This document shows, piece by piece, positions 8,816 to 20,200 of a stretch of 52,277 bases of DNA (the first letter of the stretch is position 1; each line of letters opens with the position of its first letter). The translations under genes and the position numbers were made by a program. The stretch is from Verrucomicrobiaceae bacterium. GTDB lineage: Bacteria > Verrucomicrobiota > Verrucomicrobiia > Verrucomicrobiales > Akkermansiaceae. The notes below the pieces were generated by a model. That model did not search any database and was not told where the DNA came from. It was given only the letters and a program-made list of their open reading frames with translations. The DNA lies in contig JAIXOR010000075.1 of NCBI GenBank assembly GCA_027486655.1, positions 1-52,277 on the forward strand, read 5' to 3'.

Positions 8816-9949
8816 ATGAGCTCATCTCCCGTCACCAGCCGCATCCACGGCCCTCTTCTTATCGCCGCGGCCGTTTTCCTGGTCGTGGTGATGCCCGCCA
8901 TGAACGCCCTTGGATGGGTGGATCACTTTACTCTCAATCTCTGGGGCAAGTATCTCTGCTACGGCATCATGGCCGTGGCGATCGACCTGCTCTGGGGCTA
9001 TACCGGGTTGTTGTGCCTGGGTCAGGCGCTCTTCTTCAGCCTCGGCGGCTACATGATGGGCATGCACCTCATGCTCATGATCGGCAAGCTCGGCGCCTAC
9101 AAAAGCGATCTGCCTGACTTCATGGTCTTCCTCGGCCACACCTCTCTGCCCGCGTTTTGGAAACCGTTTTACTCGTTCCCTTTCGCTCTCGCCATGGTCT
9201 TCATCGTTCCGGGATTGCTTGCGCTGGTCTTCGGATACCTCGCATTCCGCTCCCGCATCAAAGGCGTGTATTTCTCGATCCTGACCCAGGCGCTCACCTA
9301 TGGCGCCGCCCTGCTTTTCTTCCGCAACGACCTGCTGATGGGTGGAAACAACGGCTTCACCGACTTCCGCACGATGCTCGGTGCCAATCTCCGGGATCCA
9401 AACACCCAGCGCATCCTCTACATCTGCACCGCACTCCTTCTTGTTGGCACTGTTGCCGGTTGCCGCTGGCTCACCCGCTCCCGCTTCGGGCTCATCCAGC
9501 GCGCCATCCGCGATTCGGAAAACCGGGTGCTTTTTTCCGGATACGCCACCGCCAACTTCAAGCTCTTCATCTTTGTCATCAGCGCGATGATCGCCGCCGC
9601 CGCCGGCGCTCTCTACGTGCCTCAGGTCGGCATCATCAACCCCAGCGAGATGACTCCGGACAAGTCGCTGGAGGCCGTCGTCTGGGTCGCACTCGGCGGT
9701 CGCGGAACCCTTGCTGGCCCGGTGATCGGCGCGATTTCCATCAACGCCCTGAAAAGCTGGGCCACCCGTGCCTATCCCGATCTCTGGCTCATCATTCTCG
9801 GTGGATCATTCGTGCTCGTGGTGATGTTCATGCCCAAGGGCATCATCGGCCTTCCCGCACAGATCTCGGGAATCATCACACGCTTGCGCCGTCGCAGGCA
9901 GGCCACTTCTCCAGAGACCACGCCACCCGCCGCTTCCACCGAACCATGA
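8816..9949 (+). CDS. urtC: Urea ABC transporter, permease UrtC
   Basis: 377 aa LivM-type permease with about ten hydrophobic helices. Characteristic segments are [20 protein letters not shown], the [20 protein letters not shown] stretch, NNGFTDF, and the C-terminal [20 protein letters not shown]. Length and motifs match UrtC. It starts 4 bp after urtB and overlaps urtD by ATGA, so it is part of a tightly coupled transporter operon. It forms the heterodimeric channel with UrtB. Confidence 0.95.
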   Translation: MSSSPVTSRIHGPLLIAAAVFLVVVMPAMNALGWVDHFTLNLWGKYLCYGIMAVAIDLLWGYTGLLCLGQALFFSLGGYMMGMHLMLMIGKLGAYKSDLPDFMVFLGHTSLPAFWKPFYSFPFALAMVFIVPGLLALVFGYLAFRSRIKGVYFSILTQALTYGAALLFFRNDLLMGGNNGFTDFRTMLGANLRDPNTQRILYICTALLLVGTVAGCRWLTRSRFGLIQRAIRDSENRVLFSGYATANFKLFIFVISAMIAAAAGALYVPQVGIINPSEMTPDKSLEAVVWVALGGRGTLAGPVIGAISINALKSWATRAYPDLWLIILGGSFVLVVMFMPKGIIGLPAQISGIITRLRRRRQATSPETTPPAASTEP

Positions 9950-10716
9950 GCCAGAAACCCTTCCTCCTCGCCGCCGAGGGACTCAACAAGGCATTCGATG
10001 GCTACAAGGCCATCAACGACCTCAGCTTCTATCTCGATGAAGGCGAACTCCGCACCGTCATCGGCCCCAATGGCGCAGGCAAGACGACGTTCCTCGATCT
10101 GATCACCGGCAGGACCCAGCCGGACCAGGGTACGCTGGTTTGGGACGACGGAAAACACGATCTCCTCAAGCTCAACGAATATGAAATCTACCGGCTTGGC
10201 ATCGGCCGAAAGTTCCAGACACCCACCGTTTACACCGACCACACGGTGATGGAAAATCTGATCCTATCCCTCGCTGGACCCAGAAGCATCTGGCACAGCC
10301 TGTTCGGAAAACTCACCTCCGACCAGAGCGACCGTATCGCGGAAATCCTCGGAACCATCAAGCTCACCCCGCACGCGCACCGCAAAGCGGGCACTCTCGC
10401 CCACGGACAAAAGCAATGGCTCGAAATCGGCATGCTGCTCGCCCAGGAGGCCAGACTGCTGCTGGTGGACGAACCGGCGGCAGGCATGACCGATGAGGAA
10501 ACCCACCGCACCGGCGAACTCCTCCTCTCGCTTGCAGGCAAACACACCATTGTCGTCATCGAACATGACATGACCTTCGTCCGCCAGATTTCCCAAGGCC
10601 GCAAGGTCACCGTTCTTCATCAAGGTCACGTCCTCTGCGAAGGTCCTGTGGACAAGGTCCAGAATGACGAACGCGTCATCGAGGTCTATCTCGGCCGCAA
10701 ATCGAAAGCCGCCTGA
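9946..10716 (+). CDS. urtD: Urea ABC transporter, ATP-binding protein UrtD
   Basis: 256 aa LivG-type ATPase. Walker [10 protein letters not shown] (40-48), Q-loop region around [12 protein letters not shown], signature [13 protein letters not shown] (151-163, the degenerate form typical of UrtD rather than LSGGQ), Walker [12 protein letters not shown] (171-181), and H-loop VIEHDM. The ATG at 9946 overlaps the urtC stop. A much longer in-frame ORF upstream is only an open frame through urtC. Energises urea import with UrtE at the cytoplasmic face. Confidence 0.96.
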   Translation: MSQKPFLLAAEGLNKAFDGYKAINDLSFYLDEGELRTVIGPNGAGKTTFLDLITGRTQPDQGTLVWDDGKHDLLKLNEYEIYRLGIGRKFQTPTVYTDHTVMENLILSLAGPRSIWHSLFGKLTSDQSDRIAEILGTIKLTPHAHRKAGTLAHGQKQWLEIGMLLAQEARLLLVDEPAAGMTDEETHRTGELLLSLAGKHTIVVIEHDMTFVRQISQGRKVTVLHQGHVLCEGPVDKVQNDERVIEVYLGRKSKAA

Positions 10717-10753
10717 ATTCCCGGCCCCATCTCAGGCTCCGCCACCCAACGAA

Positions 10754-11479
10754 ATGACATCCACCGTCACCAAAGCCGAAAGCCTCGTCGTCTCCGGACT
10801 CCACCTCTCCATCGGTGGCAGCCCGATTCTTCGGGGCGTCTCCCTCAACATCCGTCCGGGCACGGTGTTCTGCCTCATGGGCCGCAACGGAGTCGGAAAA
10901 AGCACGACCCTCAAGGCGCTGATGGGACTTCTTCCCGCGGATTCAGGGCACATCGAATTCGCCGGCAAACGCATCGAGAAACTGCCCACCGCCGAGCGCG
11001 CGCGCAGCGGCCTCGGCTATGTCCCGCAGGGCCGTGAAATCTTTCCCCACCTTACCGTGCAGGAGAATCTGTTCATCGGCGTCCGCGCCCGCGGCATGAA
11101 GGTGGATCCGGATCAGCTTGATCGGGTTTACACGCTGTTTCCCATCATCAAGGAATTCCTCAAACGCAAAGGCGGCATGCTTTCCGGCGGCCAGCAGCAG
11201 CAGCTCGCCATCGGTCGCTCCCTCCTCACGCGTCCCACCCTACTTGTTCTCGATGAGCCCACGGAAGGCATCCAGCCAAACATCATCGATCAAATCGGCG
11301 AAGCCATCCGCATGCTTCGCGCCGAGGGCTCGATGAGCATCCTCCTCGTCGAGCAATACCTCGATTTCTGCAAGGAACTCGGGGATGACTTCGCCATCCT
11401 CGAACGCGGTTCCGTGGCCGCTTCAGGACCCATGGATGCCCTCTCCGAGGAAATCATCCGGGAATTCCTCACCGTCTGA
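10754..11479 (+). CDS. urtE: Urea ABC transporter, ATP-binding protein UrtE
   Basis: 241 aa LivF-type ATPase. Walker A GRNGVGKST (43-51), Q-loop YVPQGREIFP, signature LSGGQQQQLAIGR (143-155), Walker B LLVLDEPTEGIQPNII and H-loop LLVEQYLDF. The NGVGKST and EPTEGIQPNII patterns are those of UrtE. The ATG at 10754 follows urtD by 37 bp; an open frame before it lacks family similarity. The gene ends 31 bp before a strong intrinsic terminator, so urtBCDE probably forms one transcription unit with partial read-through to the porin and urtA. Confidence 0.96.
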   Translation: MTSTVTKAESLVVSGLHLSIGGSPILRGVSLNIRPGTVFCLMGRNGVGKSTTLKALMGLLPADSGHIEFAGKRIEKLPTAERARSGLGYVPQGREIFPHLTVQENLFIGVRARGMKVDPDQLDRVYTLFPIIKEFLKRKGGMLSGGQQQQLAIGRSLLTRPTLLVLDEPTEGIQPNIIDQIGEAIRMLRAEGSMSILLVEQYLDFCKELGDDFAILERGSVAASGPMDALSEEIIREFLTV

Positions 11480-11510
11480 GCCTGGTTCCCATCTCCTTGC
11501 CTCACAATAC

Positions 11511-11542
11511 GGGCGGATCCTTCAAGGGGTCCGCCCCTTTTT
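11511..11542 (+). terminator. Intrinsic terminator after urtE
   Basis: A ten-pair stem (GGGCGGATCC with GGGTCCGCCC, one G-U pair) closes a six-base loop TTCAAG and is followed at once by CTTTTTG. It lies 31 bp after the urtE stop on the same strand. It separates urtBCDE from the porin-urtA part of the locus. Confidence 0.88.
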
Positions 11543-11744
11543 GTGGATTCTATCGCTAATCATGCGTGGGATTCATGATCTAAAACGGCGGGTATCACAA
11601 TCACTCATCCATCGCGCCTCCGGATGCCTAACAAATCAGGATATGCGCAGCAATCCTCCACAAAACGAATCCTCATGGCACGCTTCCCGCTATGTATCTA
11701 ACGGCGGAAAGACGCCACCAACAATCGAAACACACGAACCGGAC
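11543..11744 (+). promoter_or_regulatory. Probable promoter/leader region of the porin gene
   Basis: Roughly 200 bp of non-coding DNA lie between the urtE terminator and the porin start, room for an independent promoter. An inverted repeat ATCATG-N9-CATGAT occurs at 11559-11579 and could be an operator, but no regulator can be named. No clear -35/-10 pair is visible. Confidence 0.35.
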
Positions 11745-12737
11745 ATGAAAGCAAAGCATCGCCTCAAACTCATCGGTCTGCCTCATCTGGCATTCGCACT
11801 CGCCACCGCATCCGCGGGCACTACTGAAACCACCGTCGCACCGGCACCCGCGGCCGATTGCATGGATTGGCTGAAAGTCAGCGGCTACGGAGCCATCGCC
11901 TACACCTTCACGGACAACGGAACCGAGACCTTCGCCGACGGCAACACGCCCTTCGACGCACTGAAGGTCGGTTTCGAAGGTTCCAAAGGACCCTTCGGCG
12001 GCTATGCGAGCCTCTTCTACACCCCGGGCGTGGCCACCGAGGATGGCGGCATCCTGGATGCCTACCTCACCTACAAAACCGGCGGTTTCACCATCACCGG
12101 CGGCAAGTACCTCAGCTATCTCGGCTACGAAGCATTTGATGCCGTCAACATGAACCAGATCACCTACGCCGCCGGCCTCGGTGCCATTCCGGCTTATCAC
12201 ACCGGCGTGAAGGTGGACTACTCGAATGACATCTTCGGTGCCGGATTCAGCATCTCCGACTCGATCGTCGGTGACGGCGACGGCTTCTGGAGCGGCGACG
12301 ATGAATTCGGCGACGACCAGGGCTACGAAGGATACATCACCTACAAGGGCGTGGATAAACTCACTCTCTGGGCGGGCTTCGGCTACGAAAACACCGATCC
12401 CGGCCAGGATTGGATCACCTACGATGTGTGGGCCAGCTACGAGCTCACCGACAAGCTCACCGTTGCTGCGGAACTTGCCTACCACGAGGACGCCGGTGTT
12501 GAGGGTGTGCAAGGCATCCTCTTCGCCAAGTATGCCTTCACCGACAAGTTCTCCACCGTCGCCCGCTGGGGTATGGCCGAGCGCGCCAACGGCGGTGTGG
12601 ATGACTACTCCTACACCATCGCCCCCACCTATGCCTTCTGCGACAACTTCCTCGTCCGCGCCGAGCTGACTTGGACCGATAGCGCGCCGGACAACGACAC
12701 CGTTTTCTCCGGTATCCAAGCCATCGCCAAGTTCTGA
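11745..12737 (+). CDS. Outer-membrane β-barrel porin of the urea locus
   Basis: 330 aa. A signal peptide (MKAKHRLKLIGLPHLAFALATASAG) precedes an acidic, aromatic-rich mature protein made of alternating short β-strands (FGGYASLFYTPG, DAYLTYKTGGFTITGGKYLS, LTLWAGFGYENT), ending in Phe (IAKF) as outer-membrane proteins do. It is a general porin-type barrel with no closer family recognised. Its place between urtE and urtA suggests a urea-permeable porin, comparable to FmdC, the amide/urea-induced porin next to the urea transporter genes of Methylophilus. The upstream in-frame extension runs through the terminator and is not credible, so the ATG at 11745 is used. A strong hairpin follows the gene. 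Confidence 0.8.
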   Translation: MKAKHRLKLIGLPHLAFALATASAGTTETTVAPAPAADCMDWLKVSGYGAIAYTFTDNGTETFADGNTPFDALKVGFEGSKGPFGGYASLFYTPGVATEDGGILDAYLTYKTGGFTITGGKYLSYLGYEAFDAVNMNQITYAAGLGAIPAYHTGVKVDYSNDIFGAGFSISDSIVGDGDGFWSGDDEFGDDQGYEGYITYKGVDKLTLWAGFGYENTDPGQDWITYDVWASYELTDKLTVAAELAYHEDAGVEGVQGILFAKYAFTDKFSTVARWGMAERANGGVDDYSYTIAPTYAFCDNFLVRAELTWTDSAPDNDTVFSGIQAIAKF

Positions 12738-12760
12738 TTCCTCGGCATCCCCCCCATCCC

Positions 12761-12784
12761 GCGGCCCGCCTCCGGGCGGGCCGC
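12761..12784 (+). promoter_or_regulatory. GC-rich intercistronic hairpin after the porin gene
   Basis: A ten-pair perfect stem GCGGCCCGCC / GGCGGGCCGC with a four-base TCCG loop, 24 bp after the porin stop. There is no T-run, so it is not a standard terminator. Such stems can protect the 3' end of an abundant message or damp read-through into urtA. Confidence 0.6.
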
Positions 12785-12796
12785 TCTCAACTCTCC

Positions 12797-12826
12797 ATCC
12801 CCTGATCCATCCCCTGATCCATCCCC
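12797..12826 (+). repeat. 12-bp tandem repeat in the urtA leader
   Basis: The unit ATCCCCTGATCC occurs twice in tandem plus a partial third (ATCCCC), ending 15 bp before the urtA ATG. It could shift leader length by slippage; function is unknown. Confidence 0.65.
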
Positions 12827-12841
12827 AAACCATCCATCATC

Positions 12842-14089
12842 ATGATTTCCCGTACCATTCCTGCGGCTCTTGCCGCCATCACCCTCGGCCATGGAGCGCT
12901 CGCCGCCCAGGATACCGTCAAGGTCGGAGTGCTTCACTCCCTCAGCGGCACCATGGCCATCAGCGAAACCTCGCTCCGCGATGTCCTGCTTTTCACCTTC
13001 GATGAAATCAACGCCGCCGGCGGCGTCATGGGCAAGAAAATCGAGCCCGTCGTCGTCGACGGTGCCTCCAACTGGCCGCTTTTCGCCGAGAAGGCCAAAC
13101 AACTCCTTGATCAAGACAAGGTCGCCGTCACCTTCGGCTGCTGGACCTCGGTCAGCCGCAAGTCCGTCCTGCCGGTTTTCGAGGAGAAGAAGGGTCTTCT
13201 CTTCTATCCGGTCCAGTATGAGGGCGAGGAAATGTCGCCCAACATCTTCTACACCGCGGAAGCCGTGAACCAACAGGCCACACCCGCGGTCGACTACATG
13301 CTCGATGAAGGCAAGAAGAAGTTCTATCTCATCGGCTCGGACTACGTCTACCCGCAGACCACCAACCTCATTCTTCTCGAGTATCTTCTCAGCAAGAAGG
13401 TCCCTCTCGAGAACATCGGCGGCGGCTTCACCAAGGACTCTTCCGGCAAGATCATCTCCGCAGGCAAATACACTCCCTTCGGACACACCGACTACCAGCA
13501 GATCGTTGCGGAAATCAAGCAGTTCGCTGCTTCCGGTGACGCCTGCATCATCAACACGCTCAATGGCGACACCAACGTGCCCTTCTTCAAGGAATACGCT
13601 GCCGCCGGCCTTACCGCGGAAACCTGCCCGGTGGTGAGCTTCTCGGTCTCCGAGGACGAGTTCCGCGGCCTGCCGGCCAGCCAGTTGGTTGGCCAGCTCG
13701 GATGCTGGACTTACTTCCAGTCCATCAAGAGCCCGGAAAACGCCAAGTTCATCAAGAACTTCAAGTCCTGGCTGGAGAAGTCGGACGTTCCCGGCATCGT
13801 CAAGGAAGGCCGCGTGACCTGCTCGCCCATGGTTCTTTCCTACAATGGCGTCTACCTCTGGAAGGCCGCCGTCGAGAAAGCGGGCTCCTTCGATGTGGAC
13901 AAGGTGAACGCCGCACTTGAGTCCGGACTCTCATTCAACGGCCCCGGTGGCAAAGTCACCACCCAGAAAAACCGCCACCTCACCAAGAATGTCTACATCG
14001 GTGAGACCAAGGCGGACGGCCAATTCAAGATCCTGAAGGAGTACGAAGGCGTCGTTGGCGAACCTTTCCTGAAAGGAACCTACAAGTAA
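12842..14089 (+). CDS. urtA: Urea ABC transporter, substrate-binding protein UrtA
   Basis: 415 aa periplasmic binding protein. A signal peptide (1-22, cut near LAAQD) is followed by [15 protein letters not shown], the urea-binding family opening. Further UrtA hallmarks are [41 protein letters not shown] and [15 protein letters not shown]. Length is standard. UrtA delivers urea to UrtBC. Its position at the far end, after the porin, is unusual because urtA normally leads the operon. A 12-bp-stem hairpin follows the stop. Confidence 0.97.
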   Translation: MISRTIPAALAAITLGHGALAAQDTVKVGVLHSLSGTMAISETSLRDVLLFTFDEINAAGGVMGKKIEPVVVDGASNWPLFAEKAKQLLDQDKVAVTFGCWTSVSRKSVLPVFEEKKGLLFYPVQYEGEEMSPNIFYTAEAVNQQATPAVDYMLDEGKKKFYLIGSDYVYPQTTNLILLEYLLSKKVPLENIGGGFTKDSSGKIISAGKYTPFGHTDYQQIVAEIKQFAASGDACIINTLNGDTNVPFFKEYAAAGLTAETCPVVSFSVSEDEFRGLPASQLVGQLGCWTYFQSIKSPENAKFIKNFKSWLEKSDVPGIVKEGRVTCSPMVLSYNGVYLWKAAVEKAGSFDVDKVNAALESGLSFNGPGGKVTTQKNRHLTKNVYIGETKADGQFKILKEYEGVVGEPFLKGTYK

Positions 14090-14124
14090 GATTGCATCCC
14101 GGTTGTTGCGCGGTATCATCCGCA

Positions 14125-14155
14125 GCGGCCATGCCCTTGGTTGGGGCATGGCCGC
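14125..14155 (+). promoter_or_regulatory. Strong hairpin between urtA and the urease genes
   Basis: A twelve-pair perfect stem GCGGCCATGCCC / GGGCATGGCCGC with a 7-base loop TTGGTTG, 35 bp after urtA. No T-tract follows. It is likely an mRNA-stabilising or attenuating structure that lets urtA be expressed more than the urease genes. Confidence 0.65.
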
Positions 14156-14214
14156 CAACGCGACCGGGCATGCCGTTCGCGACTCACTCGAATCGCTTCC
14201 CCATCCAAACCCCG

Positions 14215-14511
14215 ATGAAATCCAGGATCCACCCGTTTTCGCCCTCCGCGGCGCTTTCCGTTCTCATTCTGAGCGCCCTTGCCACGGTCAACGCCCTCGC
14301 CCACCCCGGCCACTACCACCCGCCGGGCGAAGAGGATGAGTTCGACGCGCTCCGTGCCAACTACCTCCACCTTCACGGTGCCCTGGAAATCACCCTCGCC
14401 CTTGTGGCCATCGCCGCCGTCATCGTCTTCCGGATGAACCGCAACCGCGGTGTCCGTGTCGGGGCGGCCCTCGCCTTTGGTGGCTCGCTCGCCCTGATCG
14501 CCGCGTTCTGA
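14215..14511 (+). CDS. His-rich two-transmembrane mini-protein of the urease operon
   Basis: 98 aa, not recognised as a named family. The N-terminal hydrophobic segment (residues ~11-30) looks like a signal peptide or TM helix. It is followed by the metal-ligand-rich stretch [13 protein letters not shown] and [10 protein letters not shown], then two further hydrophobic helices at ~55-70 and ~80-97 separated by a basic loop RMNRNRG. The His-rich loop would face the periplasm. It sits 10 bp before ureA, on the same strand. I infer a role in nickel or urea handling for the urease, loosely analogous to UreJ/HupE, but sequence alone does not prove this. Confidence 0.7.
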   Translation: MKSRIHPFSPSAALSVLILSALATVNALAHPGHYHPPGEEDEFDALRANYLHLHGALEITLALVAIAAVIVFRMNRNRGVRVGAALAFGGSLALIAAF

Positions 14512-14521
14512 TCCTCCGCCG

Positions 14522-14824
14522 ATGCACCTCTCTCCTCGCGAGCAGGAAAAGCTCCTCATCGTCGTCGCTGGTGACCTTGCCCGCCGCCGTCGTGACCGCG
14601 GGCTCAAGCTCAATCACCCGGAGACCGTCGCGCTGATCACCGCAGAGCTGTTAGAGGCCGCTCGTGATGGCAGGTCCGTCGCGGAGCTCATGAGCCTCGG
14701 CACCACCTTCGTCACCCGTGATCAAGTGATGGAAGGGGTCCCGGAAATGATCCACGACGTCCAGGTGGAAGCCACGTTTCCCGACGGTACCAAGCTCGTC
14801 ACCGTCCACAATCCCGTCCGATGA
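14522..14824 (+). CDS. ureA: Urease subunit gamma
   Basis: 100 aa, exactly the family length. [13 protein letters not shown] opens the protein and [23 protein letters not shown] and [27 protein letters not shown] complete the UreA signature. Structural subunit of the (αβγ)3 urease. Its stop overlaps the ureB start (ATGA), so A, B and C are translationally coupled. Confidence 0.98.
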   Translation: MHLSPREQEKLLIVVAGDLARRRRDRGLKLNHPETVALITAELLEAARDGRSVAELMSLGTTFVTRDQVMEGVPEMIHDVQVEATFPDGTKLVTVHNPVR

Positions 14825-15134
14825 TCCCCGGAGAGATCCTCACCCCGAAAGACGCCCCCGACCTCGAACTCAACGCGGGGCTGGCAAAAATCACTCTTGC
14901 CGTCGCCAACACCGGCGACCGCCCGATCCAGGTCGGCAGTCACTTCCATTTCGCGGAGACCAACGCCTCGCTCTCGTTTGATCGCGGCGCCGCACTCGGC
15001 TATCGGCTCGATATTCCCGCCGGGACGGCCGTGCGTTTCGAACCTGGAGACACCCGCGAGGTGCCCCTCGTTGCCTTTGCTGGAAAACGCGTGATGCACG
15101 GGCTCAACAACCGGGTCAATGGCCCGCTCGACGC

Positions 15135-15138
<4 letters not shown>
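14821..15138 (+). CDS. ureB: Urease subunit beta
   Basis: 105 aa, normal for Ure[12 protein letters not shown], the [19 protein letters not shown] core and [17 protein letters not shown] are diagnostic. Starts inside the ureA stop and ends inside the ureC start, each by ATGA overlap. Encoded as a separate chain, the usual bacterial layout, not fused as in Helicobacter. Confidence 0.98.
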
Positions 15139-16856
<1,718 letters not shown>

Positions 16857-17526
16857 GAATGACTTGAATGGCCGCTTCCAGGGCTTTGGCGGCTTTCTCT
16901 GTGGCGTAGTCCTGTTCCAGGGGAAGATGGATGAAACCCGTGGGAATAGTGGATCCCATGAGCCTCAAGGCGTGAAACAGAAGCTGGTTGCAAAGATAGC
17001 GTCCTGCATCCGTGGAAAGCGAAATCTCGTGGCCCGCCTCAAGCAGGACTTTGTGGATGGTTTCCAACGGAAGGGTCGATGCGAGCGATGCCGGAGCGGA
17101 TGGATGGATCGGAAGCTTTTGCGGTTGCCTGCCCCGGATGTCCGGAATGCGGAAGTCCAGTTCGTTCCATGCCGTGGTCTCCAGGCGAATGGTGGTGCTG
17201 CCACCCGCCTCGCCGAGAAGGACCACTGCATCCGGATCGACTTCCCGCAGGGCCCGTGTGAGGAGGCGCGGTGCCAGCACCGAGTCCACCGGAAGAATCC
17301 GCGTGTTGAGGAAGGGCAGGCGCTTCTTCAGCTCCGCCAATGCAAGCGATGAAGCATTGAGCGTCCGCCCGCCAAAGGGACCGAAGGCTGTCACGAGAAT
17401 CTTCCTGCGCACGGTTCGATTCAATCTGCGGATGCGCGGGATTCAAGCATGGTCCGCCGGGGGGATTCGGCATGACATCTGCTCATGAGGCTGGCACATG
17501 AAGCGCAACCCGCTCCAGAATCAGGA

Positions 17527-17955
17527 ATGCACCTCATCCAACGCATGCTCTTTCGTGAGTCCGCCCAGCCGCCGGAGTCCCGCGTCACGCTCCATGCCGA
17601 GCGCCGCCAGTTCCTCAAGCGCCGCTGGCGGGGGGTGGCGGAGGATGGCACCGAGTTTGGATTCGATCTCGACGAGCGCCTCATCGACGGCTGCGTCATT
17701 TTCCGCCAGGACGGCAAGGACTACGTTGTCCGCCAGACTCCGGAGAAGGTTTTCCGCATCCCTTTCGAAAGCCCGGCTCAAGCCGCGCTCGTCGCATGGA
17801 AGACAGGAAACCTCCACATGCCCGCCCAGATCACCGAGGACTCTCTATTGGTGCTCCACGATGAGGCCATGGCGCAGCTCCTCCAGCGCGAAGGCTGGAG
17901 CTTCAGCGAGCCCGAGGTTCTCTTCACCCCGATGAAGGCGGTGCCTCACAACTGA
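17527..17955 (+). CDS. ureE: Urease accessory nickel chaperone UreE
   Basis: 142 aa. N-terminal peptide-binding-like domain, then the metal domain with GNLHMPAQI (His97, equivalent to the nickel-binding His of the GNRHxPxQI motif) and VLHDEAMAQLL. The His-rich tail found in some UreE proteins is absent; it ends ...PHN. ATG 17527 is preceded by AGGA and fits the family start (MHLIQRML); a frame opening at 17485 is longer than UreE. It resumes the ure operon after the antisense pcp gene and hands nickel to UreG. Confidence 0.92.
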   Translation: MHLIQRMLFRESAQPPESRVTLHAERRQFLKRRWRGVAEDGTEFGFDLDERLIDGCVIFRQDGKDYVVRQTPEKVFRIPFESPAQAALVAWKTGNLHMPAQITEDSLLVLHDEAMAQLLQREGWSFSEPEVLFTPMKAVPHN

Positions 17956-17982
17956 TCCGAGCACCCCGCCCGTTTTCCAACG

Positions 17983-18648
17983 ATGATCACCGATCCCACG
18001 CTCTGGCTGCTCCAGACCAACGACAGCTCGTATCCGTCCGGTGCCTATGCGCATTCGTTCGGGCTCGAGGAACTCGTCGAGGCGGGTGTCGTCGCCAAAG
18101 CTGCCGATTTGGAGCGGTTTCTTGAAGCCCAGGTGCTCCCGGCCCTGCTTGCCTTTGACATCCCGTTCTTCGCACGCGCCCACCGCGCCGCCGCCGCCGG
18201 TGATGTGGAAACCCTGCTCTCGCTCGATGTGGAACTCGATGCCTGGCGCATCGCCGCGGAAACCCGCGAAGCCTCGCGCCGCATCGGCTCCCAACGCCTC
18301 GAACTGCTCGCCACCCTCGATGACCGGCCGCTCGTCACCTCGTTCCGCGCTTCCGCGCCGCGTGGCCACCATCTTGTCGTCTCGGCTCTGGAACTCGCCG
18401 ATGTCCCGATCGCCCAGGCTGCGCGCGCCTTCGCCTATCAGACGATCGCCAGCCTCACCGCCGCTTCCATGAAACTCATCCGCATCGGCCAGACCGCCTG
18501 CCAGCGCATTCTCCGCCGCACGCTGGATCTGTTAGGGGAGGGGATCGAGTCCTCACTCGCCCGCCCGCACGACGGCTGGTTCAACCCACTGCTTGAAATC
18601 GCCTCACTCCGCCACGCCCGTTCCCATGCCCGACTCTTCATCTCCTGA
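17983..18648 (+). CDS. ureF: Urease accessory protein UreF
   Basis: 221 aa all-helical protein. Diagnostic UreF phrases: [27 protein letters not shown] near the N-terminus, then [11 protein letters not shown], and the C-terminal [22 protein letters not shown]. UreF forms the scaffold complex with UreD and UreG during nickel insertion. Its last 23 bp overlap ureG, indicating coupled translation. Confidence 0.95.
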   Translation: MITDPTLWLLQTNDSSYPSGAYAHSFGLEELVEAGVVAKAADLERFLEAQVLPALLAFDIPFFARAHRAAAAGDVETLLSLDVELDAWRIAAETREASRRIGSQRLELLATLDDRPLVTSFRASAPRGHHLVVSALELADVPIAQAARAFAYQTIASLTAASMKLIRIGQTACQRILRRTLDLLGEGIESSLARPHDGWFNPLLEIASLRHARSHARLFIS

Positions 18649-19255
18649 ATCCAAGCGCCCGTTCCGCCTCGGCATCGGCGGCCCCGTCGGCTCCGGCAAG
18701 ACCATGTGCGTCCTGCGCCTCTGCCAGTGGCTCAAGGACGAGCTTTCCCTCGCCGTCATCACCAATGACATCTACACCCGCGAGGATGCCGAGTTCCTGC
18801 TCCGCCAGAACATCCTTCCAGCCGACCGCGTCCGCGGCGTGGAAACCGGCGGCTGTCCGCACACCGCCATCCGGGACGACACGAGCATGAACATGGCTGC
18901 GGTCGTCGATCTGGAAAACGCCCACCCGGATCTCAAACTCATCCTCATCGAGAGCGGTGGCGACAATCTATCCGCCACGTTCTCCCCCGAGTTGGTGGAC
19001 GCCTACATCTACGTGATCGACGTGGCCGAGGGCGACAAGATCCCGCGCAAGGGAGGGCCGGCGATCCGCACCAGCGACCTCCTGCTCATCAACAAGACCG
19101 ATCTCGCCCCGCTCGTCGGCGCGGACCTCGATGTGATGGCGCACGATGCCGCCCTGCAGCGCGGCAAGCGGCCTTTCCTGTTCGCCGATCTCAAGTCGGA
19201 GAAAGGAAAAGACGGTCTCCTCGCCTGGTTGAAGCATGAGTATCTGTTTGTCTAA
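18626..19255 (+). CDS. ureG: Urease accessory GTPase UreG
   Basis: 209 aa SIMIBI GTPase. P-loop GPVGSGKT (19-26), nickel-binding CPH (77-79, in [11 protein letters not shown]), [15 protein letters not shown] and the base-specificity NKTD. The ATG at 18626 lies within ureF; a frame starting earlier has no family match. No N-terminal His-rich extension. Powers nickel delivery to the UreABC apoenzyme by GTP hydrolysis. Confidence 0.98.
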   Translation: MPDSSSPESKRPFRLGIGGPVGSGKTMCVLRLCQWLKDELSLAVITNDIYTREDAEFLLRQNILPADRVRGVETGGCPHTAIRDDTSMNMAAVVDLENAHPDLKLILIESGGDNLSATFSPELVDAYIYVIDVAEGDKIPRKGGPAIRTSDLLLINKTDLAPLVGADLDVMAHDAALQRGKRPFLFADLKSEKGKDGLLAWLKHEYLFV

Positions 19256-19270
19256 CACCTGGCAGTGCGA

Positions 19271-20113
19271 ATGAATTCCGCGCTCCCGGTCACCAATACC
19301 ACGCTCGGCGGGCATCTCCGTCTGGAGTGTTCCGTGCGCCCGGACGGCACGCCCTTCATTTCCAAACAGGACTTCCGCGTGCCCGTGCACATCGGCAAGG
19401 GTCATGTGGATCAGGGCATGCTGGTGCTCAACATCGCCAACCCCACCGCGGGATTCTTCGATGGCGACCGTGTGGACATCGACGTCGCGGTGGCCGATGG
19501 CGCGAGACTCTGCCTCTCCACCCCGGCGGCCTCACGGGTCTATCCGACCCGTTCCGGCAAACCCGCGGCCAGCTATCAGAAATTCACTGTTGGCGAGAAC
19601 GCCCTGCTTGAATGGAATCCGGAGCCCTTCATCCCGCATGCCGGAGCCTGTTATCACCAGAGCACCGAGCTCCGTCTCCACCCGGATGCCTCGTTGTTTT
19701 TCCTCGAATGGATTGCGCCCGGGCGGGTCGCCATGGGCGAGTGTTTTGCCTACCGCCATCTTCGCTGGGAGCTGGATTTGTTTTCCGGCTCATCGCTCGC
19801 AGCCAGAGAGCGATACGACCTCCAGCCCGGCACCCACAGCCTTGAGGCCCTGCGGGCACGGTTTGCCCAGGCGCACTATCTTTCCCTCTATGCCGCGGGT
19901 GCCATGGCAGATCACTGGCCTGCAGCGGAACTTGATGCTCTCAACGACTCCCAAACCTACCTCGGTCATGGCGCGCTTGAGGGCGGCATCCGCGTGATCC
20001 GCGCCCTGTGCGTGGACAGCATCGCCGCGAGAGGCCTCACCGCCAAGCTCCGCGCCCTCCTTTACCAATCCGCCAAAGTCCAGCCTCCCGCGCTGGGGAG
20101 AATTCCCCACTGA
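19271..20113 (+). CDS. ureD: Urease accessory protein UreD (UreH)
   Basis: 280 aa. UreD family pattern: QGMLVLNIANPTAGFFDGDRV, TPAASRVYPTRSGKPAASYQ, and LLEWNPEPFIPHAGACYHQ. A GTG at 19265 lies two codons upstream of the chosen ATG. It is last in the ure operon, where many bacteria have ureD first. It binds apo-urease and recruits UreF/UreG. A structured repeat starts 5 bp after its stop. Confidence 0.95.
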   Translation: MNSALPVTNTTLGGHLRLECSVRPDGTPFISKQDFRVPVHIGKGHVDQGMLVLNIANPTAGFFDGDRVDIDVAVADGARLCLSTPAASRVYPTRSGKPAASYQKFTVGENALLEWNPEPFIPHAGACYHQSTELRLHPDASLFFLEWIAPGRVAMGECFAYRHLRWELDLFSGSSLAARERYDLQPGTHSLEALRARFAQAHYLSLYAAGAMADHWPAAELDALNDSQTYLGHGALEGGIRVIRALCVDSIAARGLTAKLRALLYQSAKVQPPALGRIPH

Positions 20114-20117
20114 CGCA

Positions 20118-20200
20118 CAAAAAAGCGGCCCGACTGATCATCCACCGGGAAAACCCATTAACCCGGAAGCATCTCAGTCGGACCGCCTGTCGTGTCGCGA
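20118..20200 (-). repeat. Structured intergenic repeat, copy 2
   Basis: Second copy of the element at 6808-6895. Arms GCGGCCCGACTGA (20125-20137) and TCAGTCGGACCGCC (about 20174-20187) enclose an inner hairpin CCGGG-N12-CCCGG. On the minus strand the 3' arm is followed by TTTTTT. One arm position is an A-U pair here but G-U in copy 1, which suggests pairing is conserved. Lies 5 bp after ureD, so the minus-strand reading has no gene to serve here. Confidence 0.72.

Noticed and set aside
11673..12833. 386-codon minus-strand frame over the porin
   Set aside because: Gly/Val/Glu-rich shadow; the plus strand has a signal peptide and β-barrel pattern.
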